Assembly: GCA_021790895.1 (NCBI GenBank)
Contig: JAJYFM010000006.1
Coordinates: forward strand, 1 to 48,611
From: a bacterium
GTDB lineage: Bacteria > Vulcanimicrobiota > Vulcanimicrobiia > Vulcanimicrobiales > Vulcanimicrobiaceae
DNA: 48,611 bases
Direction of reading: 5' to 3'
Below, piece after piece: positions 1-9,544 of this stretch. The position numbers and the translations under genes were made by a program. Positions within the stretch are counted from its first letter, which is position 1. Every line of letters starts with the position of its first letter. Under the pieces are notes generated by a model. That model saw only the letters and a list, made by a program, of their open reading frames with translations. It was not told the origin of the DNA and made no database searches.

Positions 1-1381
1 CCATCAGCGCGAGCGTCGATCCGCAGACCGAGGCCATCGATGAGGAACCGTTCGATTCGAGCACTTCGCTCATCAAACGCATCGTGTACGGGAACTCTTC
101 CTTCGGCGGAAGCACGGGCAGCAGCGCACGTTCGGCAAGATGTCCGTGGCCGATCTCACGACGGCCGGGGCCGCGCATCGGGCGCGTTTCGCCGACCGAG
201 AAGGGCGGGAAGTTGTAGAAGTGCATGTAGCGCTTGTCTTCAAGCGCGACGATGCCGTCGAGCCGCTGCGCATCGCTGGTCGAACCGAGCGTCGCCGCGG
301 TGAAGACCTGCGTTTGTCCGCGCGTGAACACGCCCGAGCCGTGGACGCGGGGCACGTAATGCACCTTCGACCAGATCGGACGGATCTCGTCGGGCTTGCG
401 GCCATCGGGACGAATCTTCTCGTCGACGACCATCGTGCGCAGTTCGTCTTCTTCCATCATCTTGATGATTTTACCGAACTCTTTTGCGCCCGCAGAGGTC
501 TCGAGCAGCAACTTGACTGCTTCGTCTTTCTTCGTGCAACGTTCGATCGCACTCTCGACGCTGAGCGTCGCGAATGCGGCTTCACGCTCGCCCTTTTCGA
601 TGACGCGCATCGCTTTGGCGACATCTTTGGCAAAGGCTTTGCGCATCCACTTTTCGAGATCGGCGTTCGGCGTCTGCACCGGGAAGGCACGTTTCTTCTT
701 GCCGACTTTTTTGGCGAGTCCGTCGATCGCTTTCACGATCTTCTTGATCTCTTTGTGCGCGAATTCAACTGCGCCGAGGAAATCGTCTTCCGAAATCTCG
801 TCGCCGCCGCCTTCGACCATCATCACCGCATCGGCAGTGCCGGCGATAACGATATCCATGCCGCCGGTCACGTATTGCGGCAGCGTCGGGTTGCAGATAT
901 ACTCGCCCTCTTCATCGCGGCCGACACGCACGGCAGCGACCGTTTTATCGAACGGAATATCGGAGAACGCGAGCGCAGCGCCGGCGGCGCAGACGCCGAT
1001 GACATCGGCATCGAGCTCGGGGTCGACCGAGAGCACCGTTGCGACGATTTGCACGTCATTGCGGAAGCCGTCGGGGAAGAGCGGACGGATCGGGCGATCG
1101 ATCTGGCGCGAGCTGAGCACGGCGTGCTCGGGCGGGCGCCCTTCGCGTTTGATGTATCCACCGGGGATTTTGCCTGCCGCGTACATCTTCTCTTCGAAGT
1201 CGCAGGTCAGGGGGAAAAAGTCGATACCTTCGCGGGGTTTCGCGGAGGCGGTGACGGCGCAGAGCACGACGTTTTGGTCGCCATAACGAACCAGGGCCGA
1301 ACCGTTTGCCTGCTTGGCAAGTTCGCCGGTTTCGATGACCATCGTGCGCCCGCCGATCTCTAATGAGATGCTTTCGGGCAC
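1..1381 (-). CDS. pnp: polyribonucleotide nucleotidyltransferase (C-terminus cut by window edge)
   Basis: Reverse-strand translation from a GTG at 1381 reads PESISLEIGGRTMVIETGELAKQANGSALVRYGDQNVVLCAVTAS...FFPLTCDFEEKMYAAGKIPGGYIKREGRPPEHAVLSSRQIDRPIRPLFP, characteristic of PNPase. Absent from the ORF track because it is open at the window edge. Confidence 0.95.
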   Translation of the reverse strand, partial: MPESISLEIGGRTMVIETGELAKQANGSALVRYGDQNVVLCAVTASAKPREGIDFFPLTCDFEEKMYAAGKIPGGYIKREGRPPEHAVLSSRQIDRPIRPLFPDGFRNDVQIVATVLSVDPELDADVIGVCAAGAALAFSDIPFDKTVAAVRVGRDEEGEYICNPTLPQYVTGGMDIVIAGTADAVMMVEGGGDEISEDDFLGAVEFAHKEIKKIVKAIDGLAKKVGKKKRAFPVQTPNADLEKWMRKAFAKDVAKAMRVIEKGEREAAFATLSVESAIERCTKKDEAVKLLLETSAGAKEFGKIIKMMEEDELRTMVVDEKIRPDGRKPDEIRPIWSKVHYVPRVHGSGVFTRGQTQVFTAATLGSTSDAQRLDGIVALEDKRYMHFYNFPPFSVGETRPMRGPGRREIGHGHLAERALLPVLPPKEEFPYTMRLMSEVLESNGSSSMASVCGSTLALM

Positions 1382-1562
1382 GGGGACTCCTTACAGAGGG
1401 GTGTTTTGTTTATTCTTTTTTGAACCGCTCTCTCTTCGGGGGCGCGCGGGCGAAGCCCTATGGGAATACCCCCGGAGGCTCTCTAGCAAAGAAGCGCATA
1501 CCTGTTCAGCGCCGTCAGCGGGCCCCCGGGCATAATCTGGGCTGAGGGCGAACGAGTCGAGC

Positions 1563-3305
1563 ATGCAACGCCTTGCCCGCCCACTGCTCGCCGCCCTCTC
1601 CGCCCTCTCGCTACTCGGCGTCGGCCCGTGGCCGCGGCCGAAGATGGCGATCTCTCCGCCGATGGGGATCGGCCGCCACGGGATGGTGGTGACCGAGCAG
1701 CGCTACGCATCGCAGGTTGGGCTCGACGTCCTCAAACACGGCGGCAACGCCGTCGATGCGGCGGTCGCGGTCGCCTATGCGCTCGCGGTCGTCGACCCGT
1801 GCTGCGGGAATATCGGCGGCGGCGGCTTCATGTTGGTGCGCATGCACGACGGGCGCAGCGCCTTCATCGACTTTCGCGAAGTTGCGCCGGCGCGCGCGAC
1901 GCCCTCGATGTATCTCGACAAGCACGGCAACGTCGTGCCCGGGCGCTCGACGAAAGGCTGGCTCTCCATCGGCGTTCCCGGCACGGTCGCCGGCATGGAG
2001 ACGGCGCGCAAACGCTTCGGCACGATGTCTCGCTCCGCGCTGATGGCGCCCGCGATCTCGCTGGCGAAAAACGGTTTTACCTTTGTCGGCGGCGACCTCA
2101 TTCCGTTCCGCGGCTCGCTCGCCGAAGGCTACAGCGGCGCCTACACGTTTGCGAAGCAGCCGAATCTCCGCGCGATCTGGATGCCGAACGGACACTTACC
2201 GGTGCCGGGACAGGTCGTGAAACAACCGGAGCTTGCGCGCACGCTCGAAGAGATTTCGCGCGGCGGCGCGGCGGCGTTCTATCGCGGCCCGATCGCGCAC
2301 GCGATTGTCGCTGCAAGTACCGCCCACGGCGGCATTCTCTCGCTGCGCGATTTCGCCGATTATCACACCGTCGTCAGCACGCCGACCGTTTGCGATTACC
2401 ACGGCTACAAAATTATTTCATCGCCGCCGCCGAGTTCAGGCGGGGTGACGATCTGCGAAATATTGCATATCGTGGCGCCCTATCCGTTCACGCAGTGGGG
2501 ATGGCATTCCATCAAAGAGACGCATTACTTAGTCGAGGCCGAACGGCGCGCGTATGCCGATCGCAACGCCTATCTCGGCGATCCCGCCTTCGGTGCCGAG
2601 CCGATCGCGCAGTTGCTCTCGCAATCGTACGCCGCGAAATTACGCGCGCAGATTTCACCGACGCGCGCTACTCCGTCGAGCCAAGTGCATCCCGGGCTCG
2701 GCGTCCACTGGCACGAGCATCGCGATACCACGCACTTTTCGATCGTCGATCGCTGGGGGAATGCAGTCGGCGTTACCTACACGCTTAACGACTGGTTCGG
2801 CGCAGGGGTGATGGCCGGCACGACCGGGTTCTTTCTCAACGACGAGATGGATGATTTCACCTCGAAGCCCGGCGTGCCGAACATGTACGGCTTAGTCCAG
2901 GGGAAAGTCAACGACATCGAACCGTTCAAACATCCGCTCTCGTCGATGTCGCCGACGATCGTGCTGCATGGCGGCAAGCTCTTCATGGTGACCGGGAGCC
3001 CCGGCGGATCGCGCATCATCACCATCACGCTCGAAACGATTCTCAACGCGGTCGATTTCGGTATGGACGCGATGCAGGCCGTCGATGCGCCGCGCATTCA
3101 CATGCAGTGGCTCCCCGATGAGATTCAATACGAGCCGGGCGCCTTCGCACCGACCGTCATTCTCGCGCTTGAAAAAGAGGGCTATAAGCTCGTGCAGATT
3201 CCCACCTGGGGCTCGGCGCAAGCGATCGTCGTCGATCCGAAAACCGGTCTCCTCGAAGGCGGGAGCGATCGTCGCCACCCCGCCGGTGCGGCGCTGGGGT
3301 ACTAA
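1563..3305 (+). CDS. ggt: gamma-glutamyltranspeptidase
   Basis: 580 aa; GMVVTEQRYASQVGLDVLKHGGNAVDAAVAVAYAL, GNIGGGGFMLVR, and TTHFSIVDRWGNAV with the nucleophile Thr region. Confidence 0.95.
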   Translation: MQRLARPLLAALSALSLLGVGPWPRPKMAISPPMGIGRHGMVVTEQRYASQVGLDVLKHGGNAVDAAVAVAYALAVVDPCCGNIGGGGFMLVRMHDGRSAFIDFREVAPARATPSMYLDKHGNVVPGRSTKGWLSIGVPGTVAGMETARKRFGTMSRSALMAPAISLAKNGFTFVGGDLIPFRGSLAEGYSGAYTFAKQPNLRAIWMPNGHLPVPGQVVKQPELARTLEEISRGGAAAFYRGPIAHAIVAASTAHGGILSLRDFADYHTVVSTPTVCDYHGYKIISSPPPSSGGVTICEILHIVAPYPFTQWGWHSIKETHYLVEAERRAYADRNAYLGDPAFGAEPIAQLLSQSYAAKLRAQISPTRATPSSQVHPGLGVHWHEHRDTTHFSIVDRWGNAVGVTYTLNDWFGAGVMAGTTGFFLNDEMDDFTSKPGVPNMYGLVQGKVNDIEPFKHPLSSMSPTIVLHGGKLFMVTGSPGGSRIITITLETILNAVDFGMDAMQAVDAPRIHMQWLPDEIQYEPGAFAPTVILALEKEGYKLVQIPTWGSAQAIVVDPKTGLLEGGSDRRHPAGAALGY

Positions 3306-3394
3306 GAGCGACCGTTCGCCGGGCTCGCACGTATCGGAGGGCATCCCGACCTTCCCGCGAGGGCCGGCGGGGCATCACCTGGTATAACGCGGGG

Positions 3395-4252
3395 ATGCAG
3401 ACCCTGACCCCCCAACGCTTGAGGGAGCTTGACCTCAAGGCGACCGACGTGCGCGAAGGTATCATCCGCGCGCTGCTCGCCGCGGGCTCCGGCCATTCCG
3501 CCGGCTCGCTCGACATGGCCGACATCTTCACCGCGCTCTACGGACACGTGATGCGCCACCGCCCCGAGGAGCCGACCTGGCCGCAGCGCGACCGACTGCT
3601 GCTCTCCTGCGGGCATATCGCTCCGGTGCGCTACTCGGCGATGGCGAACTTCGGCTACTTTCCGGTCGACGAATTGCTGACGCTACGTAAATTCGGTACG
3701 CGTCTGCAAGGGCACCCCGAGCGCGTGACGCTCCCGAGTGTCGAAACGACCTCGGGTCCGCTTGGTGAGGGGCTCGCGCAGGGCGTCGGCATGGCGCAGG
3801 GTGCAAAGATGGACGGCGCCGATTATCGCGTCTACGTCGTAACCTCCGATGCCGAACATCAATGCGGCCTGCATTGGGAGGCGATGATGACGGCGGCGAA
3901 ATTCAAACTCGATAATCTGCTCTGCATCATCGACCGCAACTTCATTCAGATCGACGGCAGCACCGAAGAGATTATGCCGCTCGAACCGCTCGCCGATAAA
4001 TACCGCGCCTTTAATTGGGAAGTTTTCGAATGCGACGGGCACGATATCGCCGCGTTCGTTGCGACCGTGGAGCGCGCGCATGCGGTGAAAGACAAGCCGC
4101 AGGTGATCATCGCGAAAACGATTCCCGGTAAGGGCGTGAGCTACATGGAGGGTGATTACACCTGGCATGGACGGCCGCCGAACGCCGAGCAGGCAAAAAA
4201 CGCACTCGCCGAGCTCGCGGCTACGCGGGAGAGGATTCTCGCGCATGTCTAA
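3395..4252 (+). CDS. transketolase, N-terminal (ThDP-binding) subunit
   Basis: AAGSGHSAGSLDMADIFTALYG, GHPE..., GPLGEGLAQGVGMAQGAKMDGADYRVYVVTSDAEHQCGLHWEA; next gene encodes the C-terminal half. Confidence 0.93.
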   Translation: MQTLTPQRLRELDLKATDVREGIIRALLAAGSGHSAGSLDMADIFTALYGHVMRHRPEEPTWPQRDRLLLSCGHIAPVRYSAMANFGYFPVDELLTLRKFGTRLQGHPERVTLPSVETTSGPLGEGLAQGVGMAQGAKMDGADYRVYVVTSDAEHQCGLHWEAMMTAAKFKLDNLLCIIDRNFIQIDGSTEEIMPLEPLADKYRAFNWEVFECDGHDIAAFVATVERAHAVKDKPQVIIAKTIPGKGVSYMEGDYTWHGRPPNAEQAKNALAELAATRERILAHV

Positions 4253-5261
4253 CACGCAAACCCTCGATCGCGCCGCGCAAGCGATGAACTTGATCGATTA
4301 TCGCGATACTGCAAACCTCAAACAATTGCCGACGCGAAACGGCTTCGGCGAAGGGCTGCTCGAGGCGGCGCAGGCGAATCGGAACGTGATCGGCATCTGC
4401 GCTGACCTTTCGGAATCGACGCGTTTCGAAGCGCTCAAGAATACGCTCCCCGAGCAATATTTAGAGATCGGCGTCGCCGAACAGATGCTCGTGGCGATGG
4501 CGGGTGGGCTCGCGGCGGTCGGCAAGATCCCGTGGATCGCCAGCTACGCGATGTTTAACCCCGGGCGTTCGTGGGAGCAAGTCCGCACCATCATGGCGCT
4601 CAACCAGAGCAATGTGAAGATTGCGGGCGCGCACGCCGGCGTCTCGGTCGGCCCCGACGGAGCGACCCATCAGGCGATCGAAGATATCGCGATCATGCGC
4701 GTGATTCCGCACATGTTCGTCGTCGTTCCCTGCGACAGCGTGCAGACGAAAAAAGCGACGCTCGCGCTCTCGCAGACCTTCGGACCGACCTATCTCCGCT
4801 TCGCCCGCGAAAAATCGGCGATCATTACGAGCGAAGCGACGCCTTTCGAGATCGGCAAGGCGCAGATCTTCCGCGAAGGCGCCGATGTTGCCATCGTCGC
4901 TTGCGGCATCCTCGTCTACAACGCGCTGATCGCTGCCGATAAACTCTCGCGCGAACGCGGTATCGAGTGTCGTGTGGTCAACAACCACACCGTCAAACCG
5001 ATGGACGAAGCGGCGATTCTCGACGCGGCGAAGACTTGCGGCGCGGTGGTGACGGTCGAAGAGCACCAGGTGCACGGCGGCATGGGCTCGCGCGTCGCCG
5101 AGATTCTCTCCGCGCAGCACCCGACACCGATCGAATTCATCGGCGTCGACGATCGTTTCGGTCAGTCCGGCGATCCCGTCGAACTGATCGAACATTACGG
5201 TATGGGCAGCGCGGCGATTGAAGCCGCGGTGCTGCGAGCGCACGCGCGCAAACGCCCGTAA
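4245..5261 (+). CDS. transketolase, C-terminal subunit
   Basis: ATG at 4245 overlaps the upstream stop; RNVIGICADLSESTRFEALKNTLPEQYLEIGVAEQMLVAMAGGLAAVGKIPW is typical of the transketolase pyrimidine-binding half. Confidence 0.93.
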   Translation: MSNTQTLDRAAQAMNLIDYRDTANLKQLPTRNGFGEGLLEAAQANRNVIGICADLSESTRFEALKNTLPEQYLEIGVAEQMLVAMAGGLAAVGKIPWIASYAMFNPGRSWEQVRTIMALNQSNVKIAGAHAGVSVGPDGATHQAIEDIAIMRVIPHMFVVVPCDSVQTKKATLALSQTFGPTYLRFAREKSAIITSEATPFEIGKAQIFREGADVAIVACGILVYNALIAADKLSRERGIECRVVNNHTVKPMDEAAILDAAKTCGAVVTVEEHQVHGGMGSRVAEILSAQHPTPIEFIGVDDRFGQSGDPVELIEHYGMGSAAIEAAVLRAHARKRP

Positions 5262-5280
5262 CGCTCGCAGCGATAAAAAA

Positions 5281-5628
5281 CTACGGAAGCGTTTGCGTTG
5301 GTGCAGGCGGCGGAGTCTGCTGTGCCTCCAACGTGATGAGGAAGCCGCCCGTCCATCCCGCGAAGAGATTGTAGAGCGCGGTCACGATGGCGAGCGCGAT
5401 AAAGGCGAAGATGCCGTAGAAGATCGGAAAGATCACGATGATCAACGGGCCCATCATCAGGAGTGGGAACGCGTAGGGCATCGGCGCTCCAAAATGGCCG
5501 ATCATCGCCCCGATCATCGAGGAAGACAGAAAGATGAGGATCGCGATGACGAGCGCGATGCCGGCGTAGAGCAGCGCGCCGATCGAGGCGACGCTGATAA
5601 CATCAAGGTGTTTGAGTCGGTAGTTCAT
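5281..5628 (-). CDS. small multi-spanning membrane protein (possibly DUF3566-like)
   Basis: 115 aa with several hydrophobic segments; family assignment is tentative. Confidence 0.6.
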   Translation of the reverse strand: MNYRLKHLDVISVASIGALLYAGIALVIAILIFLSSSMIGAMIGHFGAPMPYAFPLLMMGPLIIVIFPIFYGIFAFIALAIVTALYNLFAGWTGGFLITLEAQQTPPPAPTQTLP

Positions 5629-5679
5629 GGGAGCGACTTCGCGCCGCCCCCATGGAGACCTGGATTCTGCGAGCGGTCT

Positions 5680-5949
5680 TTAGCGGCGCAGACCGAGATC
5701 GGCGATGAGCTGCCGATATTTCTCGATATCTTTGCGCTGCAGATAGCTCAGCAAGCGACGGCGCTGCCCGACCTGCAGTAAGAGGCCGCGGCGGCTGTGA
5801 TGGTCTTTTTTATGAATCTTGAGGTGCTCGGTCAATTGATTGATCGAGTGCGTGAGAATCGCGACTTGGACCTCCGCCGAACCGGTATCGTTGGTTCCGC
5901 GACCGTATTTGCCGGCGATCTCCGCCTTTTGTTCTTTGGTTAATGGCAC
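5680..5949 (-). CDS. rpsO: 30S ribosomal protein S15
   Basis: [89 protein letters not shown]. Confidence 0.98.
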   Translation of the reverse strand: MPLTKEQKAEIAGKYGRGTNDTGSAEVQVAILTHSINQLTEHLKIHKKDHHSRRGLLLQVGQRRRLLSYLQRKDIEKYRQLIADLGLRR

Positions 5950-6073
5950 GAAGGGCTCCTTACAACAGGATAGGCTCGCTCGGGTGCAGAGATTCCGCCC
6001 CGGCGACTGAGGGACTATACCAGAGAATCGCCCTCGGCGCCAAGCAGGGGGGCCTTCCGGGAAGAGCTCAAGG

Positions 6074-6418
6074 TTAGGGAATCGCGAGGAGGCGCCGTAC
6101 GAGGCTTCGCACAGCGTTGGTGGTTGCGATGTTGGCTTTCCCGGCGATCTCGGCTTTTCTCGTTCGCCAGTCGAGACTTTTTAGCTGATCCGAGAGAGCA
6201 ACACCCTCCACGCCCTCGACGCCGCTTACGCAAACTTCAAATGGGTAGCCCTTCCTTATCGAGGTGATCGGACATCCGACGACGAGCAAGGTTTTTTGGT
6301 TATAGTCGCGCGGCGAGAGGACTAAGAACGGCCGACGACCCCGTTGCTCGTGCCCCAGCGTTGGGTCGAACGTGAGCCAGAGCACGTCTCCGTCGCCGGG
6401 TGCCTCCTCGGTTACCAA
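6074..6418 (-). CDS. MazF/PemK-family mRNA interferase toxin
   Basis: [44 protein letters not shown]...[13 protein letters not shown] is PemK/MazF-like. Likely TTG start at 6418 overlapping the antitoxin stop; the track's 210-aa version is an upstream extension. Confidence 0.85.
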   Translation of the reverse strand: MVTEEAPGDGDVLWLTFDPTLGHEQRGRRPFLVLSPRDYNQKTLLVVGCPITSIRKGYPFEVCVSGVEGVEGVALSDQLKSLDWRTRKAEIAGKANIATTNAVRSLVRRLLAIP

Positions 6419-6654
6419 AGCTCTGCCCCGTGGATCTGCGCGAAGGTTTCGCGATGGAGGTTTTCGGGTGAGATCGCGGCTACGAGTTCGGCGAGTGATT
6501 GCTCGCTGTGCCGGGGTACGAGGGCGATGGTTCCGTTTTGCACGGTCACGTCGACCACGCTGCCCGCCTCGAGATGAGCCTGGTGAAGCGCATCTTTTGG
6601 AAGCCGCACCGCGAGACTGTTGCCCCATCGCGCGATCGTTGCTTTCACAGACAT
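6412..6654 (-). CDS. AbrB/MazE-family antitoxin
   Basis: 80 aa MSVKATIARWGNSLAVRLPKDALHQAHLEAGSVVDVTVQNGTIALVPR..., SpoVT/AbrB swapped-hairpin pattern (WGNSLAVRLP). Confidence 0.88.
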   Translation of the reverse strand: MSVKATIARWGNSLAVRLPKDALHQAHLEAGSVVDVTVQNGTIALVPRHSEQSLAELVAAISPENLHRETFAQIHGAELW

Positions 6655-6685
6655 CTCCGTATGTTCGGTGCGCGGCGTTATCAAT

Positions 6686-6704
6686 GTATATCCGGAGTAT
6701 ATCC
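6686..6704. repeat. tandem 8-bp direct repeat, candidate TA operator
   Basis: GTATATCC-GGA-GTATATCC: two identical 8-mers with 11-bp periodicity (about one helical turn), about 30 bp upstream of the antitoxin ATG. Confidence 0.55.
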
Positions 6705-6740
6705 AAAAGATGTTCCGCGCGCCACCTCTTCCGGCGGCCG

Positions 6741-7115
6741 CTAGCGCAGCGGGGTCGGGTGCCCGTTCTCGTCGACAGCGACCATGACGAAGGTGCCGAC
6801 CGTGGCGAGCCGCCGCTCCCCGTTGCCGGGGTTCTCGGCCCAGAGCTCGACCTCGAGCGTCACCGAGGTGCGGCCGACCCGGGCGATGCGGGCGGTCGTC
6901 TCGGCGAACTCGCCGACCTTGATCGGGGCGCGGAAGTCGATCCGATCCATCGAGGCGGTCACGAAGGTTCGCCGGAAGGCCCGGGCTGCGGTGATACCCG
7001 CGACGACATCCATCATCGCCAGTGCCTTTCCGCCGAAGAGCGTTCCATGGTGATTCGCGTCGTTGGGGAAGACGATCTCGGTGCGACGCTCGACGACTTG
7101 CTCGGGTTCTATCAT
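6741..7115 (-). CDS. acyl-CoA thioesterase (hotdog fold, YciA-like)
   Basis: FPNDANHHGTLFGGKALAMMDVVAGITAARAFRR...TASMDRIDFRAPIKVGE. Confidence 0.9.
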   Translation of the reverse strand: MIEPEQVVERRTEIVFPNDANHHGTLFGGKALAMMDVVAGITAARAFRRTFVTASMDRIDFRAPIKVGEFAETTARIARVGRTSVTLEVELWAENPGNGERRLATVGTFVMVAVDENGHPTPLR

Positions 7116-7117
7116 AG

Positions 7118-7846
7118 GTGGATAGTATCATCACTCAACGGAGCGGCGCACGTGCCTACTTCGATCACGGCTGGCTGAAAACGTATCATTCGTTCAGCTT
7201 TGCTGATTATTACGACCCCGAGAATCTTCATTGGGGCGCGTTACGCGTCTTCAACGACGATGTGATCGAAGCCGGCGAAGGCTTCGGCACCCACCCGCAC
7301 CGCGACATGGAGATCCTCACCTACGTCCTCGACGGGGAGCTCGAGCATCGCGACTCCATGGGAAACCACGGCGTGGTAACGCCGGGCGGCGTACAGTATC
7401 TCTCGGCGGGTACCGGCATCACGCATTCGGAGTTCAACCATTCGAAAGAGCACCCCGTGCATCTCGTGCAGATGTGGGTAATGCCGCACGCGAAAGATCT
7501 CGCGCCGCGCTACGGCCAAGTCGATTACACGCGCGCCGAGCGTCTGAATCGTTGGTTGCCGATCGCGACCGGGCAGCCGGGTATCGATTCGCGCATTGCG
7601 ATCTGGCAGGATGCGACGTGCTACGTCGCGCGCGTCGAAGGCGCTCCGCTCACGTTCTCGCTCGGAGCCGATCGTTACGGATTTCTCTTTCTCGCAAGCG
7701 GCGAAGCAGAGGTCGCGGGCGAGCGATTGAAACCGGGCGATGCGCTGCGGTTGCAGGGACCGTTCGAAGGCGCGATTCACGCCGCGGGCGCCGAGTTGGT
7801 TTTCTGGGATACGCCCTCGATGAGCCAGGCACGGCACGGCCGATAA
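7118..7846 (+). CDS. pirin family protein
   Basis: GTG start; ARAYFDHGWLKTYHSFSFADYYDPENLHWGALRVFNDDVIEAGEGFGTHPHRDMEILTYVLDGELEHRDSMGN. Confidence 0.93.
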   Translation: MDSIITQRSGARAYFDHGWLKTYHSFSFADYYDPENLHWGALRVFNDDVIEAGEGFGTHPHRDMEILTYVLDGELEHRDSMGNHGVVTPGGVQYLSAGTGITHSEFNHSKEHPVHLVQMWVMPHAKDLAPRYGQVDYTRAERLNRWLPIATGQPGIDSRIAIWQDATCYVARVEGAPLTFSLGADRYGFLFLASGEAEVAGERLKPGDALRLQGPFEGAIHAAGAELVFWDTPSMSQARHGR

Positions 7847-7865
7847 ACGAAGCGCTCGCAGCACT

Positions 7866-8447
7866 ATGGGGAACACGATCGCCGTCGTCTACGGGTCGGT
7901 ACGCAGCGAACGGCAGGGTCTGCGCGTAGCGCGATTCATCGTCGAGGCGCTGAAGGCGCGCGGCGACACCGGCATCCTCGTCGACCCGCTCGAGTATCGT
8001 TTGCCGTTGCTCGACCGCATGTATAAAGAATACGAACGCGGCAGCGCACCCGCGGTGATGGAGCGGCTTGCCGATGTTTTCCGCAGCGTCGATGGCTTTC
8101 TCGTCGTCTCGGGCGAGTATAACCACGGTATTCCGCCGGCGCTCAAAAACATGTTCGATCATTTCATGAACGAATTTTTTTGGCGCCCGGCAGGATTGGT
8201 CACCTATTCGAACGGTCGCTTCGGCGGTGTGCGGGCGGCGATGCAACTGCGCGCCACGCTCCCCGAACAGGGCATGATCACGATTCCTTCATTACTTCCA
8301 TTCGGCAATGTTGCCGAAACCTTCGACGAAAACGGGGTGCCGCATGCCGACTACGTTCGCGCCTCCACGAAGACGTTTCTTGATGAATTCACTTGGTACG
8401 TCGAGGCGCTGCGCGCCCGTCGCGTCGGCGGCGTTCCGTATGAATAG
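7866..8447 (+). CDS. NADPH-dependent FMN reductase
   Basis: IAVVYGSVRSERQGLRVARFI... and VSGEYNHGIPPALKNMFDHF. Confidence 0.88.
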   Translation: MGNTIAVVYGSVRSERQGLRVARFIVEALKARGDTGILVDPLEYRLPLLDRMYKEYERGSAPAVMERLADVFRSVDGFLVVSGEYNHGIPPALKNMFDHFMNEFFWRPAGLVTYSNGRFGGVRAAMQLRATLPEQGMITIPSLLPFGNVAETFDENGVPHADYVRASTKTFLDEFTWYVEALRARRVGGVPYE

Positions 8448-8456
8448 CGGGCGCCG

Positions 8457-9221
8457 ATGAATTCGCCACGGCGCGTCGCGCTCGTCACCGGAGCGAGCAG
8501 CGGGCTCGGCGCAGCCTGCGCGCTCGCACTCGCGCGCGAGGGGCACATCGTCGCACTCGCTGCACGTCGTCGCGACGCGCTCGAAACGATCGCCGCGCAA
8601 GCGCGCGCCGCCGGCGCTTTCGATGCGCGCGCCTTTCCCTGCGATTTGAACGACGACGGCGAACGCGATCGACTGATCGACGATGTCGGCTCGACGTACG
8701 GAAGCATCGATATCCTCGTCGCCAACGGCGGCGGGCCGAAACCGGGAAACTTTGAAAAATTAACGCTCGACGATTGGGACCTTGCCTATCGGACGGTGCT
8801 CCGCTCGATGCTCGCGCTCACCTATCGCGTCCTCCCGCTCATGCGCGAGCGCCGATGGGGGCGTATCGTCGCGCTGACGTCGACGAGCGTGAAGCAACCG
8901 ATCGGCAATCTCGCGCTCTCCAATGCGTTGCGCACCGCACTCGTTTCAGCGCTGAAGACCGCGAGCAACGACGTCGCCGCGGCCGGGATTACCATCAACA
9001 GTATCGCGACCGGACGCTTCCTTACCGACCGGCTGCGCGCGCTCTATGGAAGCGATGAAGCGTTGGAATCCGCCGCTCGCAACGAGGTGCCGATGCAGCG
9101 CGTCGGTTCGCCCGAAGAGCTAGCCGAGTTCGTCGCATTTCTTTGCAGCGAGCGAGCATCGTACCTGACCGGGCAGACGATCTCGGTCGACGGCGGCCTC
9201 ACGCGCGCCCTCTTCGGTTAA
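8457..9221 (+). CDS. SDR family oxidoreductase
   Basis: [31 protein letters not shown]-terminal [12 protein letters not shown]. Confidence 0.92.
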   Translation: MNSPRRVALVTGASSGLGAACALALAREGHIVALAARRRDALETIAAQARAAGAFDARAFPCDLNDDGERDRLIDDVGSTYGSIDILVANGGGPKPGNFEKLTLDDWDLAYRTVLRSMLALTYRVLPLMRERRWGRIVALTSTSVKQPIGNLALSNALRTALVSALKTASNDVAAAGITINSIATGRFLTDRLRALYGSDEALESAARNEVPMQRVGSPEELAEFVAFLCSERASYLTGQTISVDGGLTRALFG

Positions 9222-9544
9222 TGCGCGAGGGTTTCGTCTGCGTCGCCGATCGTTCAACGCTCGCGCGAAATGCGACGATCGTCTGCAACGTCGGAAACTA
9301 TGAAGTCGCGATCTTCGATGTCAACGGCGAGCTCTTCGCGTTGGAGAACGCGTGTCCGCATCAAGGCGGCCCGCTCGCCGAGGGAAGCGTCGAACGGGGC
9401 ATCGTCACCTGCCCGTGGCACGCGTGGCGCTTCAATCTGCGCACCGGTTGCATGACGTTGGGAGATTTTGCGCGCGTTCCGCGCTTCGCCGTTATCGCCG
9501 ACGAGGGGCGAATCTGGCTCGGCGAGGAACCCATCGAAGAATGA
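9221..9544 (+). CDS. Rieske [2Fe-2S] ferredoxin
   Basis: ATG at 9221 overlaps the SDR stop; CPHQGGPL...CPWHAWRF cluster-binding motifs. Confidence 0.9.
   Translation: MREGFVCVADRSTLARNATIVCNVGNYEVAIFDVNGELFALENACPHQGGPLAEGSVERGIVTCPWHAWRFNLRTGCMTLGDFARVPRFAVIADEGRIWLGEEPIEE

Noticed and set aside
140-1363. 407-aa plus-strand ORF
   Set aside because: Exactly antisense to the PNPase coding frame; high-GC genomes produce long spurious antisense ORFs.
1382-1562. Possible regulatory RNA between pnp and ggt
   Set aside because: GC-rich with some inverted repeats, but no recognisable riboswitch or sRNA pattern; cannot support a call.
1628-2788. 386-aa Arg-rich ORF inside ggt
   Set aside because: Shifted-frame artefact of GC-rich codons; ggt frame has clear family motifs.
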